This document shows positions 18,511 to 26,974 of a DNA stretch of 64,000 nt, piece by piece. A program made the translations under genes and the position numbers. The notes under the pieces are model-generated. The model was not told the origin of the DNA. It ran no database searches and saw nothing but the letters and a program-made list of their open reading frames with translations. The stretch is from Dehalococcoidia bacterium UBA2991 (GTDB lineage Bacteria; Chloroflexota; Dehalococcoidia; Tepidiformales; Tepidiformaceae), in contig DEAD01000003.1 in NCBI GenBank assembly GCA_002346645.1, positions 1 to 64,000 of the forward strand. Direction: 5' to 3'. The stretch's first letter is position 1. Each line of letters starts with the position of its first letter.

Positions 18511-20226
18511 CTAGGCTATTCCGTGCCGGAGGAGCTTGCCGCTTGTGGCTCCTGTGCACTCACCGTCGACGAAGGTCTCTTCGCCATTGACAAGGATGTG
18601 GCGGTATCCATGTGGCTTTCGGATAAGGCGCCAAGCCCCTGCTGGGTAGTCGTAAGCCCTTTCCGTTTCCCCCATTTCGAGGTTTTCGAAGTCGTAGACA
18701 ACGAGGTCAGCCGGAGCACCTTCTCGGATAGTGCCGCGATCACGGAAGCCGGCTGCCATAGCTGGATAAGCACTGAGTCGCCAATGAGCCTGCTCAAGGT
18801 CCATCATCTCGTGCTCCCGAACTAGAAGGGAGAGATACTCCGTCGGGTAGCGGCCCAACGTAATGAATTTCGTGTGGGCCCCGCCGTCGGAGACACCAGG
18901 AAGAGCGAATGCAGAGTTTGCCATCTTCTTCATGGCCTCCACATCCATCTTCTGAGGGGCGGTAACGAAAAGCGCCTGCATGTCGTCCTCGAGTGCAATA
19001 TCGAGGATTGCGTCGATAACGTGGCAGTCACGGTCCTTCGCGATTTCGCCGCATGTCCAGCCGGTGTACTTGTCTAGTTCTGGTTTATGCAGCTCACCCA
19101 CGATGAGGTCGTTGAAGTTCAATACCACTCCGGCTCCGTTGCCACCACGATCCTTCCAGGGTGAATCTTCCATTTCAGCTTTGATAGCTGCGCGAAGCTC
19201 AGGATTAGCCATCTTGACAGCCCGTTCTTCAACAGTGCCTAGCGTGATTTCACGCCAGGCCGGGCTTGAGTCAAAGAGGTTCCATTCCTCGAAAGTGAAC
19301 TGGAAGTTGTTCTCTGCAGTAAGTGCTTGGCCGAAGATACGAGTTCCGCGGGCATTGCACTCATCCAGCCATTTCATTGAGGAGTCCCAGCCTGGCATAG
19401 CTATGCCGTGTTGATCTGCGAAAACAGCGAGGACGTTCCAGATGACTGGTCGTCCGCTCTCGTCGGCTAGCTTCTCCGTGAGCTCCTGGCTTGCGCCAAT
19501 ACACTGAATAAAGCCACGCCCTACGTCTCGTAGCACATGTGCGAAGGAGAGCAAGTCAGCCTGTGACATCAAGTTTGTGATCATCAGGGTGCCATCGTAG
19601 TCACGCTGGACGTCGTTATCCCCCATCTGTGCTGACCAGCCGCAACCACCAGCTTCGAGGCCCTCTTTCATCAAGCGATGCATCTCGGCCATTTCGGTCT
19701 CGTTCGCCGGCCGGCTCTTCGCGGCCTCTAGGCCCATTACGTAAGCCATGAGGGGGTTGAGGGGCATGTAGCTCAGTACATTCACCCCCTTGGGAGTGCG
19801 GTCGAGACTGTCTAAGAACTGAGGATAAGTCTCCCAGTCCCAGGGCATGCCTTCCTGCATTGACTCCAGGGGAACTGCTTCATTTCGCGACATCGTCATC
19901 ATGGCGCGTTCCTGGTCCTCTGGCTTGCAAGGTGCGAAGCCGAACCCGCAGTTGCCGATAGCTACAGAGGTAACGCCGTGCCATCCGGAAATTGTGCACC
20001 ATGGATCCCAGTAAATCTGGGAGTCGTAGTGGGTATGCAGGTCAACGAAACCTGGTGCCACATTTAGGCCGCTGGCATCGATTACTTTTGCCCCGCTCGA
20101 CTGGTGAATCTTTCCGTTGATCGAGGCTATGCGGCCGTCTTTGATTCCGATATCCCCGTTATATCGAGGGGTTCGTTGGCCATCAAAGATAGTTCCACCT
20201 TTGATTACGACGTCATACTCAGGCAT
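18511..20226 (-). CDS. Amidohydrolase, N-acyl-D-amino-acid deacylase (D-aminoacylase) family
   Basis: The 571-residue protein is a metal-dependent hydrolase of the amidohydrolase superfamily. It starts with VVIKGGTIFDG and contains the metal motif GFVDLHTHYDSQ (about residues 58-69), GNCGFGFAP near 92, and a C-terminal GAPADLVVYD followed by the beta-sandwich return. D-aminoacylases remove the acyl group from N-acyl-D-amino acids; some relatives act on other amides or lactones. The ATG follows GGAG. It is bracketed by two strong terminators, so it is expressed alone. It could process D-amino-acid material brought in by the neighbouring peptide ABC importer; this is inferred from adjacency. 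Confidence 0.88.
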   Translation of the reverse strand: MPEYDVVIKGGTIFDGQRTPRYNGDIGIKDGRIASINGKIHQSSGAKVIDASGLNVAPGFVDLHTHYDSQIYWDPWCTISGWHGVTSVAIGNCGFGFAPCKPEDQERAMMTMSRNEAVPLESMQEGMPWDWETYPQFLDSLDRTPKGVNVLSYMPLNPLMAYVMGLEAAKSRPANETEMAEMHRLMKEGLEAGGCGWSAQMGDNDVQRDYDGTLMITNLMSQADLLSFAHVLRDVGRGFIQCIGASQELTEKLADESGRPVIWNVLAVFADQHGIAMPGWDSSMKWLDECNARGTRIFGQALTAENNFQFTFEEWNLFDSSPAWREITLGTVEERAVKMANPELRAAIKAEMEDSPWKDRGGNGAGVVLNFNDLIVGELHKPELDKYTGWTCGEIAKDRDCHVIDAILDIALEDDMQALFVTAPQKMDVEAMKKMANSAFALPGVSDGGAHTKFITLGRYPTEYLSLLVREHEMMDLEQAHWRLSAYPAMAAGFRDRGTIREGAPADLVVYDFENLEMGETERAYDYPAGAWRLIRKPHGYRHILVNGEETFVDGECTGATSGKLLRHGIA

Positions 20227-20363
20227 AGGTTAACTCCCAAATGTCAATTTTCCAGTTCGTTATTAAAGCAGGTAATTTAGGGAAAGGCACCTACTGCAGA
20301 CTCCGGGAGACGAGGGTACTGGAAAGTAGGGTCCTTTGGCCAGCAGGACTGCGAGATTTAAGG

Positions 20364-20401
20364 CAAAAGAAATACCCGCCCATGGGCGGGTATTTCTTTT
20401 G
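20364..20401 (-). terminator. Very strong terminator after the substrate-binding protein gene
   Basis: A perfect 38-base inverted repeat (arms 20364-20382 and 20383-20401). Its core is ATACCCGCCCA/TGGGCGGGTAT and its A/T-rich ends are CAAAAGAA/TTCTTTTG. It lies about 45 bases after the stop of the minus-strand binding-protein gene; the T-rich arm also allows termination in the other direction. Confidence 0.9.
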
Positions 20402-20445
20402 TTCTTGGTGAACGCTGGTTTAGTAGCGTCCTTGGTCGGAATACT

Positions 20446-22341
20446 CTATGCGTCGTCGAGCCACATGGACTCGCGGCGGTTCGAGTAGAAGTTCAGGTAG
20501 TCGTTCGGCGCAAAGTCCTTTAGACGGGAGCTAAAGCCGTAATACGACACTGAAGACTGCGGTAGCGACCAGTTGCACCAATGCCGATCGAGAATCCAGT
20601 GCTGGAGGTCTTTCAGCTTCTCGGTGCGAGCCTCTGGGTCGGTTTCCTGCTCCTGTGCCTCCAGCAGTGCAATCATCGCGTTTCCGTCCTCGATGATTTC
20701 TGGTCGGGGATCGAGATCCTCGGCCAAGCTGTGGTTGAAGGCACTGTTGCCGTAACCGCGTGGGTCGTAGTGGATAAGACTCGAGTCGTTGGGGAGGCCG
20801 GTTGTACCACCGGAAGTGCCGATACCGTAGGCCAGCAACTCCCAGTCCTTCACCTGTGCGCGCTCGAGAGCACGGGCTGCCCAAGTGTTGGTGTCAACTG
20901 CTTCCACTTCGGTCTCGATGCCGAGGCCCTCAGCAAGAGACTGTGCCATGAACTGGCCAATCTGCTCCTGAAGTGCGTTACCACCCGACATGAATACCTT
21001 GATGCTTTCGAGCGGATGCAGGAAGTCGGCGGCTGCCCAGAGCGCCCGTGCTTCCTTCGGATCGTACCTGTAGTACTCCTGGAGTTCCTCCTGGCTGAGT
21101 GCGTATGCAGTCAGCAGGTTCGAGATCGGACCCTGGTACTTTCCGCCGAAGGGTCGCAGGGCTGCAATGAAGCCCTCGTAGTCGAAGCCCTTCTGCAAAG
21201 CCTGGCGGGACCGCTTGTCGTGGAACTTGCCGCCGTCCATGCCGATGTGCGAGTAGCCACCTGCGGGCAATTCGAGGATGGCCAGATGGTCCTGTCCCTC
21301 GAAGTCACCGAGCTCGAGTGGGTCGACGTCTGCGTAGACATCAAGTTCGCCGGCAAGGAAGGCCGACTTCGCTGCAGCGAAGTCAGGAATGATTCGGGTC
21401 TCCCAAGAATCGATGTAGGGACCATCGGCAACAAAGCCGTCGTCCTCTTCGGGATGACCGTGGTAATCAGCCCAGCGCTCTACCTTCGTGCCAATGGCAT
21501 CCCGGCGGGTGAGCGTGTAAGGACCGCTGGCCGAACCCAATGGCATCGACTGGACGCTGTAGATGTCCTTCGTTGAGCCATCGGCCAGTTCAATGGTTCC
21601 CTCGAGCGCGCCGTGCTCGTCTACCATTCGGGGGTTTACGAATGAATAGTAGTGGCGAGCGCGGTAAATCGGCGCGTCAGCGTTGGGAGACTTCCAATTC
21701 TCAACCACGGTGTTCTCATCGGTAGCTTCAAACGTATCTACGAAAGTGAAGCCCGTGTTCGTAACGTGGGTCGCGCCTAGAGCCTGATAGAGCTCAGGAA
21801 GACGGGAGAAGCTAAAAGCAACGGCCTCGGAATTAACCGGGTCGCCGTTGTGGAACTTCATGCCTTCTCGGAGCGACCAAACCCATGTCGTCGGGTCGAC
21901 CTGCTCCCAGCCAACCATTCCGTCTCGGGAGATGATGTTCTTTGTAGGCTGGTAGGTGTAGGGCTGGGTCATCGTCGAATAGATGACCTCTGTGTTGTTT
22001 ACGTGGAAAACGGCCGGGTCGAGTCCTGCGTCCTCTTCCTTCTTCCACAGCTTAAGCGTGCCACCACGCTTATCGACGCCTGGTGCTGGCGCTTCCGTTG
22101 GGACGGGAGTTGCTGCTGCTTCGGCAGCTTCCGTCGCAGCAGCGGTCGCAGCAGCGGTCGCTGCTGAGGTTGCAGCTGCTGTGGCTGCTGGTGCTGCACT
22201 TGAGTCGTCGTCGTCATCGTCGCCACAGCCAGCGAGGATGGCAGCCGAGCCAGCTGCGGCCACGCCGCTGCCAACTAGGAAGCTTCGGCGACTTACTGAG
22301 CGTCGCCGCAACCTGTTCCAATAGTTCTCGTTATCTCGCAT
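20446..22341 (-). CDS. ABC transporter substrate-binding lipoprotein, peptide/nickel family (SBP_bac_5)
   Basis: A binding protein of about 631 residues. The N-terminus has a Tat motif, RRSFLVGS, and a lipobox ending LAGC (about residue 39). After the cysteine come a poly-Asp stretch and a 40-residue Ala/Thr linker before the mature domain (RGGTLKLWKKEEDAGLDP). Family features include MTQPYTYQP, the segment WSLREGMKFHNGDPV and the C-terminal PQSSVSYYG. It captures peptides or similar solutes outside the membrane for the DppBC permease genes at 23494-25468. The start at 22341 has GGAGG 10-12 bases upstream; a frame extension to 22419 would put 26 residues before the Tat signal. Confidence 0.9.
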   Translation of the reverse strand: MRDNENYWNRLRRRSVSRRSFLVGSGVAAAGSAAILAGCGDDDDDDSSAAPAATAAATSAATAAATAAATEAAEAAATPVPTEAPAPGVDKRGGTLKLWKKEEDAGLDPAVFHVNNTEVIYSTMTQPYTYQPTKNIISRDGMVGWEQVDPTTWVWSLREGMKFHNGDPVNSEAVAFSFSRLPELYQALGATHVTNTGFTFVDTFEATDENTVVENWKSPNADAPIYRARHYYSFVNPRMVDEHGALEGTIELADGSTKDIYSVQSMPLGSASGPYTLTRRDAIGTKVERWADYHGHPEEDDGFVADGPYIDSWETRIIPDFAAAKSAFLAGELDVYADVDPLELGDFEGQDHLAILELPAGGYSHIGMDGGKFHDKRSRQALQKGFDYEGFIAALRPFGGKYQGPISNLLTAYALSQEELQEYYRYDPKEARALWAAADFLHPLESIKVFMSGGNALQEQIGQFMAQSLAEGLGIETEVEAVDTNTWAARALERAQVKDWELLAYGIGTSGGTTGLPNDSSLIHYDPRGYGNSAFNHSLAEDLDPRPEIIEDGNAMIALLEAQEQETDPEARTEKLKDLQHWILDRHWCNWSLPQSSVSYYGFSSRLKDFAPNDYLNFYSNRRESMWLDDA

Positions 22342-22726
22342 CGATGCGACTACCTCCGAATTCAACCCATATCGGGATTGATTTGCGCAGTATACGCGTA
22401 GGCACAACTTTGTGGGCAACCCATGGGGGACCTCTCCTTTTTTTCTTAAACCTTTGTTTTTGGTGCTTTAGCACTGAAAGTGCCCTATATATGGAGGGTT
22501 TTGGCGGTTTTGCTGCCCTGAGGAGTTGATCCCCAAGGACGGGAAATTAGTTCGAGTGTGGTGACTGCAATTGTATTCGGCGGGAGAGCTCGCCTTACGA
22601 AGGCCGCACAAATACTAAAACCCTCGGTGCCTGTTGTTAGGCAGAGGCCGGATAACCACGGTGGGCTCTTTTCTGAATCGGGTCGACAAACTAGGTCAGG
22701 ACAGCCTGAGTCCCGGAGGTATTGAA
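22342..22726. other. Gene-free 385-base region upstream of the binding-protein gene
   Basis: No convincing coding frame is present on either strand. It holds the GGAGG site of the binding-protein gene, a T-rich patch (22437-22463) and a small palindrome GTGCT-TT-AGCAC near 22470. A TATATA stretch at about 22485-22490 could be part of a promoter, but no matching -35 was found. Confidence 0.5.
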
Positions 22727-23134
22727 CTATTTCCACTCCCAAAGTTCCCACAACGCGTCGCCGCTAGTGGCGACCTCCCAGTGGTAAACAACAGCAATCC
22801 CGTTTAGGGAAGACAGGGAGGCAGCAGCTGATTCAAAGTACACCACCCCTCTGAACGAGAACCCGCCATCAGCTGTTGGGGAGCCAATACCAGTAGCTTT
22901 GAATGTAGCTACTCCATCTGCTGCCATCACAACGCCAGAGTTAGGGCATTCGCCATAGAAAGAGCCGTCCGCCCTTAGCGTTGCCGAGTATGTTGCGAAA
23001 CTAGTCACTTCAGTACCAGCAAGCGTCCCGGTTAAGCCCGAAGCAACCGTTTCAAATGTCGGACTCCCATTTACAGCCGGAAGGGCCTTCATGGCGGTCG
23101 GACCCGAAATTGAACCGATCTTTTCACCCAACAT
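22727..23134 (-). CDS. Hypothetical beta-rich protein
   Basis: A 135-residue protein starting at ATG 23134 with AAGGAG about eight bases upstream. It reads as alternating short strands rich in Gly, Ser, Thr and Ala (GLTGTLAGTEVTSFATYSATLRADGSF, residues 33-59; FSFRGVVYFESAAASLSSLNGIAVVYHWEV, residues 91-120), like a small beta barrel. There is no signal peptide, although secretion by another route cannot be excluded. It is between the dppC-like and binding-protein genes of a peptide importer and on the same strand, separated from both by more than 350 bases. Family not recognised. Confidence 0.6.
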   Translation of the reverse strand: MLGEKIGSISGPTAMKALPAVNGSPTFETVASGLTGTLAGTEVTSFATYSATLRADGSFYGECPNSGVVMAADGVATFKATGIGSPTADGGFSFRGVVYFESAAASLSSLNGIAVVYHWEVATSGDALWELWEWK

Positions 23135-23493
23135 GATGCTTCTCCTTAGTTAAGTACTTTTTCGCAAGGTTGGCTCCAACTGCTCCCCCAGGAGGTTCGT
23201 GGGAGTTACCCGTCCGGGAGGAGCGCACCTGCTTGCATTCCTGTCGTGCTGATGAATGAAGTTACTACTGCTTCCGTGGGGGAAACAAATTATTGGGTGC
23301 CATCCCACCCGATTGAGGTGTTCCAGCAAAGCCATAGACATGGTTGGAACTAGTTAATGATCGGTTACACATTAACCGGAAGATGATGCCGAAATTGTTG
23401 CTCGGACTGTTCCATGGCTCGTGACCTTCGGGCCACACAGCAAAACCCGCAAGCACAACTTAGGAGATGACCAGCAAAGGGCGCTGGAAAACC
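23135..23493. other. Gene-free 359-base region between dppC-like and the hypothetical gene
   Basis: No supported gene. A CCAGC/GCTGG hairpin (about 23471-23487) sits just after the dppC-like stop on the minus strand but lacks a T-run. The rest shows only short, imperfect hairpins. Confidence 0.45.
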
Positions 23494-24507
23494 CTAGATG
23501 CGGCCGCGGAGCCTTGGGTCGAGTGTGTCGCGGAGGGCGTCCCCGAAAATATTGAAACCGAAAACGGTCATAGACAGAGCAAGGCCAGGGAAGACTGCGA
23601 GCCACCAGCCCTGCTGGAAAAACTGACGAGAGTCACCAGAAAGGTCAGCGCCCCAAGATGGAGTTCCACGTTCAACACCGATGCCGAGGAAGCTAAGGCT
23701 GGCCTCGGTAAGGATTGCGGCTGGCAAGGAAATGCTCGTGATTACGATCATGAGACCGAACATATTGGGGCTGATATGTCGCCACATAATGCGGAAAGCA
23801 TTTGCGCCGACTACCTGAGCCGCCTCGACATATTGCGATTCGCGTAACTCAAGGACCATTCCACGCATGATTCGGTAGGTACCAGGCAGGAAGAAAGCTG
23901 AGATTGCTAAAGTAATTGTAAATTCTTGTCGACTTAATGCCGGTAAATCCGGTAAGTCCTCGCCGATGGCAGTATGAAGGGTGAGGGCCAGCAAAATACC
24001 CGGTATGGCGATGATCATGTCTGCAAGTCGACCAACCGTGAAATCCACGATACCGCCAGCATAGGTGGAGACGAGAGCTAGTACGGTTCCCGCGAGAGTT
24101 CCGATGAGGACGGTGACTACACCAATTTTCAACGAGACCCGCCCGCCATAAAGAACGCGAGACCAGAGGTCACGACCACGCGAGGTTACTCCGAAAAGAC
24201 GGTGTTCCCGCCAGTTGACGTTTTCGTTATAGGCACGGTGGTTGACATCAGAGTTAGAGCAGTTGATGCAGGGACCTGAAAGAGGAGCGCCCGTGGCGAA
24301 TGCCTGGGGATCCACGGTGTTTAGTATGGGTGCGGCACCCGAGCCCACCGCGACGATAATTATCAGGAGGAGGCCGAAGGCCCCAAAAGGCTCCCTTCGC
24401 GCCCAGCGGAAGGGGTTGAAGCGCTGCTTCGGCGGAAGTGCGTACTCAAGCTCAAGCGCTTCTGTCGAAACGGGCTCTGGGGCTGTTGTTGTTTCTTCTT
24501 GTGACAT
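23494..24507 (-). CDS. Peptide-type ABC transporter permease, DppC family
   Basis: The 337-residue inner-membrane permease has an N-terminal OppC_N segment (FNPFRWARREPFGAFGLLLI, first membrane span), five further hydrophobic segments and the permease (EAA) loop, here with EAAQVVGANAFRIMWRHISPN near residue 230. A conserved C-terminal segment reads ASLSFLGIG...PSWGADL. It pairs with the DppB-like protein encoded four bases upstream. The ATPase subunits are not in the window, so they must be encoded elsewhere. Specificity for peptides, rather than nickel or glycosides, is not settled. Confidence 0.92.
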   Translation of the reverse strand: MSQEETTTAPEPVSTEALELEYALPPKQRFNPFRWARREPFGAFGLLLIIIVAVGSGAAPILNTVDPQAFATGAPLSGPCINCSNSDVNHRAYNENVNWREHRLFGVTSRGRDLWSRVLYGGRVSLKIGVVTVLIGTLAGTVLALVSTYAGGIVDFTVGRLADMIIAIPGILLALTLHTAIGEDLPDLPALSRQEFTITLAISAFFLPGTYRIMRGMVLELRESQYVEAAQVVGANAFRIMWRHISPNMFGLMIVITSISLPAAILTEASLSFLGIGVERGTPSWGADLSGDSRQFFQQGWWLAVFPGLALSMTVFGFNIFGDALRDTLDPRLRGRI

Positions 24508-24511
24508 TTTT

Positions 24512-25468
24512 CTAGTACCGAATCCTCGGATCCACGACTGTGTACAAGATATCGACCACCAAGGTCACCACAATAAATACTACGGAGAACATCATGATGG
24601 AGCCCAGAACCATGGGATAGTCCTGGGCCATTACAGCGGCGAGAGTAAGGCGCCCAAGTCCGGGGATACCAAAGATCAGTTCTGCAATGACCACGCCACC
24701 AAGCACTGCCCCTGTCTGGAGTCCAATGAGAGTAATTACGGGAATCAGTGAGTTACGGAAGACGTGACCCCAGATAACTTTTCGGTCCCGGAGGCCTTTG
24801 GCCCGAGCAGTACGAACATAGTCTGAGTAGAACACCTCAAGCATAGATGTCCTTACAAGACGGGCAGTACCAGCGGCGCTTGCGAGAGCTAGCACCATTG
24901 CTGGCCAAATTACGATCGAAAGATTCTTGGCAGGATCCTCGGTAAAAGTGACCCACTCAAATGCGAAGGGGCTCCAGCCCCACCAGCCAGCAGGCAAAGT
25001 AACGAGAAGGAGGGCGATCCAGAAGTTGGGAATTGATATGCCTGCGATGGTAACCCCGCGCAGGAGGTAGTCCAGGAGGCTATTTCTTTTTACCGCCGAT
25101 AAAACCCCAACGGCAATGCCGAACATTGCCGCCATAACGATGGTGAGCAAACCAATCTCGACAGTGTTAGGAAGCCGCTCGAAAATCTTTTCAGTCACGC
25201 TGTCGTTGGGAGGAGTCAGGGCATCACCGAAGCTTCCTTCGCTAATCACACCCCATAGCCAATCCGTGTACTGCTCGTACCACGGATCGTTAAGGCCGTA
25301 CTTCTCCTCGAATTTGCTGGTGGCCTCGTCGCCACCAGACATGATGGATGCGACAACAGCGAAAGCAGCGCTGCCAGGTCGAATGTAGAGCAGCATGAAG
25401 AGAACAAACGAAATGCCAAGAAGCATGAACGGGACAGCGATCAACCTGCGGATGATGTAGCCGGTCAT
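24512..25468 (-). CDS. Peptide-type ABC transporter permease, DppB family
   Basis: A 318-residue permease with the DppB N-terminus (MTGYIIRRLIAVPFMLLGIS), a periplasmic loop, about six membrane spans and the permease loop DYVRTARAKGLRDRKVIWGHVFRNSLIP (about residues 215-242). The C-terminus YTVVDPRIRY is characteristic. It starts with GGAGG five bases before the ATG and leads a unit with the DppC-like gene. It forms half of the membrane channel that receives solute from the lipoprotein encoded at 20446-22341. Confidence 0.93.
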   Translation of the reverse strand: MTGYIIRRLIAVPFMLLGISFVLFMLLYIRPGSAAFAVVASIMSGGDEATSKFEEKYGLNDPWYEQYTDWLWGVISEGSFGDALTPPNDSVTEKIFERLPNTVEIGLLTIVMAAMFGIAVGVLSAVKRNSLLDYLLRGVTIAGISIPNFWIALLLVTLPAGWWGWSPFAFEWVTFTEDPAKNLSIVIWPAMVLALASAAGTARLVRTSMLEVFYSDYVRTARAKGLRDRKVIWGHVFRNSLIPVITLIGLQTGAVLGGVVIAELIFGIPGLGRLTLAAVMAQDYPMVLGSIMMFSVVFIVVTLVVDILYTVVDPRIRY

Positions 25469-25486
25469 GTTCCTCCACGCCTAGAA

Positions 25487-25514
25487 CATTGGGAATAAGG
25501 CAATGCTCCCAATG
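25487..25514. promoter_or_regulatory. Inverted repeat in the dppB leader
   Basis: CATTGGGA and TCCCAATG are separated by 12 bases, 18 bases before the dppB-like start on the minus strand. It could be an operator or a leader hairpin next to the ribosome site. Confidence 0.4.
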
Positions 25515-25770
25515 AGCGCTTTGCCCTAGCGGCGGTCTCCCTTGTGTGGCTTGGCGTCGAAGCTCTGCTCACACGGTTCCGGGGATTCTCGGCTATCCGT
25601 TGTGCAATCGCAACTGGATCCAGGTTTTTTTTGCCCAAAAGCTAAAGACGCAAATCTACTAATGCGAAATAAGGCCAATTGAAAAGAGATCTTTTTTTCC
25701 AACACCGCAGATGTTCCAAGAGCTTTTTCAAGAAGCATTCGGTGCCTGCGGGTTTTCAAGTCCCCGTAGA

Positions 25771-25791
25771 CTCTCCAGGAGTCCTGGAGAG
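25771..25791. promoter_or_regulatory. Perfect 21-base palindrome before the 85-residue gene
   Basis: Arms CTCTCCAGGA and TCCTGGAGAG flank a single central G. The right arm runs into the GGAG ribosome site of the ATG at 25802. It could be a repressor operator or, as RNA, a hairpin that hides the ribosome site. Confidence 0.55.
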
Positions 25792-25801
25792 GAGCAAGAG
25801 A

Positions 25802-26059
25802 ATGGGCCAAGCAATTGAAAGCGATGATCCTGGAGAGCAACTTGGCAAGATGGTGGCGGAATGGGCAGAGAACTATTGGAAAGAGCAGGAAAAATTACAA
25901 GGTCGACATGCGAAGCCCGCAGAAAGTGATCTCCGAGATGCTGTTACGAAAGCATTTCTGGCTGGAGCCCTAACAGTATTCCAGAGTTGGGATGAGGTTA
26001 GGCCGTTGGTGCCACGCCGGCGGGTTTCCTGGCGCGATCTCCCATCACATCACGGATAG
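25802..26059 (+). CDS. Small hypothetical protein upstream of an SDR
   Basis: An 85-residue helical protein. The ATG at 25802 has GGAG about seven bases upstream, which makes it a better start than the ATG at 25679. Notable features are the acidic N-terminus, an amphipathic helix MVAEWAENYWKEQEKL and a short hydrophobic stretch (AFLAGALTVF) near residue 60. It is 40 bases upstream of the SDR at 26100 and overlapped by that gene's unused frame extension. Family not recognised. Confidence 0.5.
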   Translation: MGQAIESDDPGEQLGKMVAEWAENYWKEQEKLQGRHAKPAESDLRDAVTKAFLAGALTVFQSWDEVRPLVPRRRVSWRDLPSHHG

Positions 26060-26099
26060 AGGCACGCCTTATTATTTTGTCCTTGTTAAAGGGGTTTTC

Positions 26100-26867
26100 A
26101 TGAATGAAGTCGAGGAGCTATTCGACCTGAGCGGAAAGGTGGCGCTTGTTACGGGGGGTAGTCGGGGGCTCGGTGCGGCGATGGTGCGCAGCTATGCCAG
26201 GGCTGGGGCAGATGTAGTGATCGCGAGTCGGAACTTGGATTCGTGTGAGGACCTCGCAAGAGAGGTACGGGCAGAGACGGGACGCCAGGCGTTGGCCATC
26301 TCCTGTCATGTGGGAGATTGGGAGCAGGTTGACCGACTAGCTGAAGCCGCATATTCGGAGTTCGGCAGAGTGGATGTGCTGGTGAACAACGCTGGGATGT
26401 CTCCCCTTTACGACCATGTAAGCAATGTGAGCGAATCGCTCTATGACAAGGTCCTCGACGTCAATCTAAAGGGACCTTTCCGGCTAACGGCCAACATTGG
26501 AACGCGTATGGCGGAAGGAGATGGGGGCTCGATCATCATGGTGTCGAGTACGGCTTCCCAAAGCCCGAGCGAGAATGCGATTCCGTACGCGGCGGCAAAG
26601 GCGGGCCTGAATATGTTGGCGGTCGCTTTTGCGAGGACATTTGCTCCCAAAGTGCGGGTTAACTGCATCATCCCGGGGCCATTCCTGACGGATATTTCTA
26701 AGGCCTGGGACATGGAAGCATTTGAAGCCCGGGCCGCTAGCACAATTTTGCTTGAGCGTGGTGGCATTGCAGAGGAGATTGTTGGGGCGGCTCTCTACTT
26801 TGCTTCGGGGGCCTCGAGCTTCACTACAGGGTCCTTGCTAACGGTTTCTGGGGGATCTGCTCGATAG
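26100..26867 (+). CDS. SDR oxidoreductase, FabG-like
   Basis: A 255-residue SDR with TGGSRGLGAA (about residues 18-27), an Arg after strand 2 (VIASRN) that suggests NADP(H), VNNAG near 96, Ser in MVSSTAS, and YAAAK near 165. The start at 26100 follows AAAGGGG. It belongs with glucose/ribitol-type and 3-oxoacyl reductases. It lies just upstream of a P450, on the same strand but with a strong palindrome between them, so it may oxidise or reduce a P450 product. The substrate is not known. Confidence 0.87.
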   Translation: MNEVEELFDLSGKVALVTGGSRGLGAAMVRSYARAGADVVIASRNLDSCEDLAREVRAETGRQALAISCHVGDWEQVDRLAEAAYSEFGRVDVLVNNAGMSPLYDHVSNVSESLYDKVLDVNLKGPFRLTANIGTRMAEGDGGSIIMVSSTASQSPSENAIPYAAAKAGLNMLAVAFARTFAPKVRVNCIIPGPFLTDISKAWDMEAFEARAASTILLERGGIAEEIVGAALYFASGASSFTTGSLLTVSGGSAR

Positions 26868-26874
26868 AAAGTTG

Positions 26875-26912
26875 AGCGTTTGTCACAAACGCTATTTCAC
26901 AAACGCTATAAT
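26875..26912 (+). promoter_or_regulatory. Operator-like palindrome with a third half-site and a -10 hexamer
   Basis: AGCGTTTGT and ACAAACGCT flank a central C (26875-26893). A third ACAAACGCT is at 26899-26907, giving a 13-base direct repeat 14 bases apart. The third copy overlaps a perfect -10 hexamer TATAAT (26907-26912), about 63 bases before the P450 start. This is the geometry of a repressor site that blocks RNA polymerase. It could also act as a hairpin ending the SDR transcript, but no T-run follows. Confidence 0.65.
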
Positions 26913-26974
26913 TCCCGCACTTCCAACATCTGCCGGAACGGGCCAACCCATATCCGGCCGAAAGAAGGACATCA

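Larger units (their letters stand above)
25469..25801. other. Gene-free divergent promoter region
   Basis: This 333-base space lies between two divergent starts. It contains the inverted repeat at 25487-25514, a run of eight T (about 25626-25633), an A/T-rich block (25670-25700) likely to hold promoters, and the palindrome at 25771-25791. No coding frame with a ribosome site was found except the short gene beginning at 25802. Confidence 0.55.

Noticed and set aside
20581..21576. Long open frame (331 codons) on the plus strand opposite the binding-protein gene
   Set aside because: It is antisense to a well-recognised SBP_bac_5 gene, has no ribosome site or family motif, and reflects codon bias.
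22450..22490. Hairpin GTGCT-TT-AGCAC as a terminator
   Set aside because: The stem is five pairs with a two-base loop and no adjacent T-run in the needed direction.
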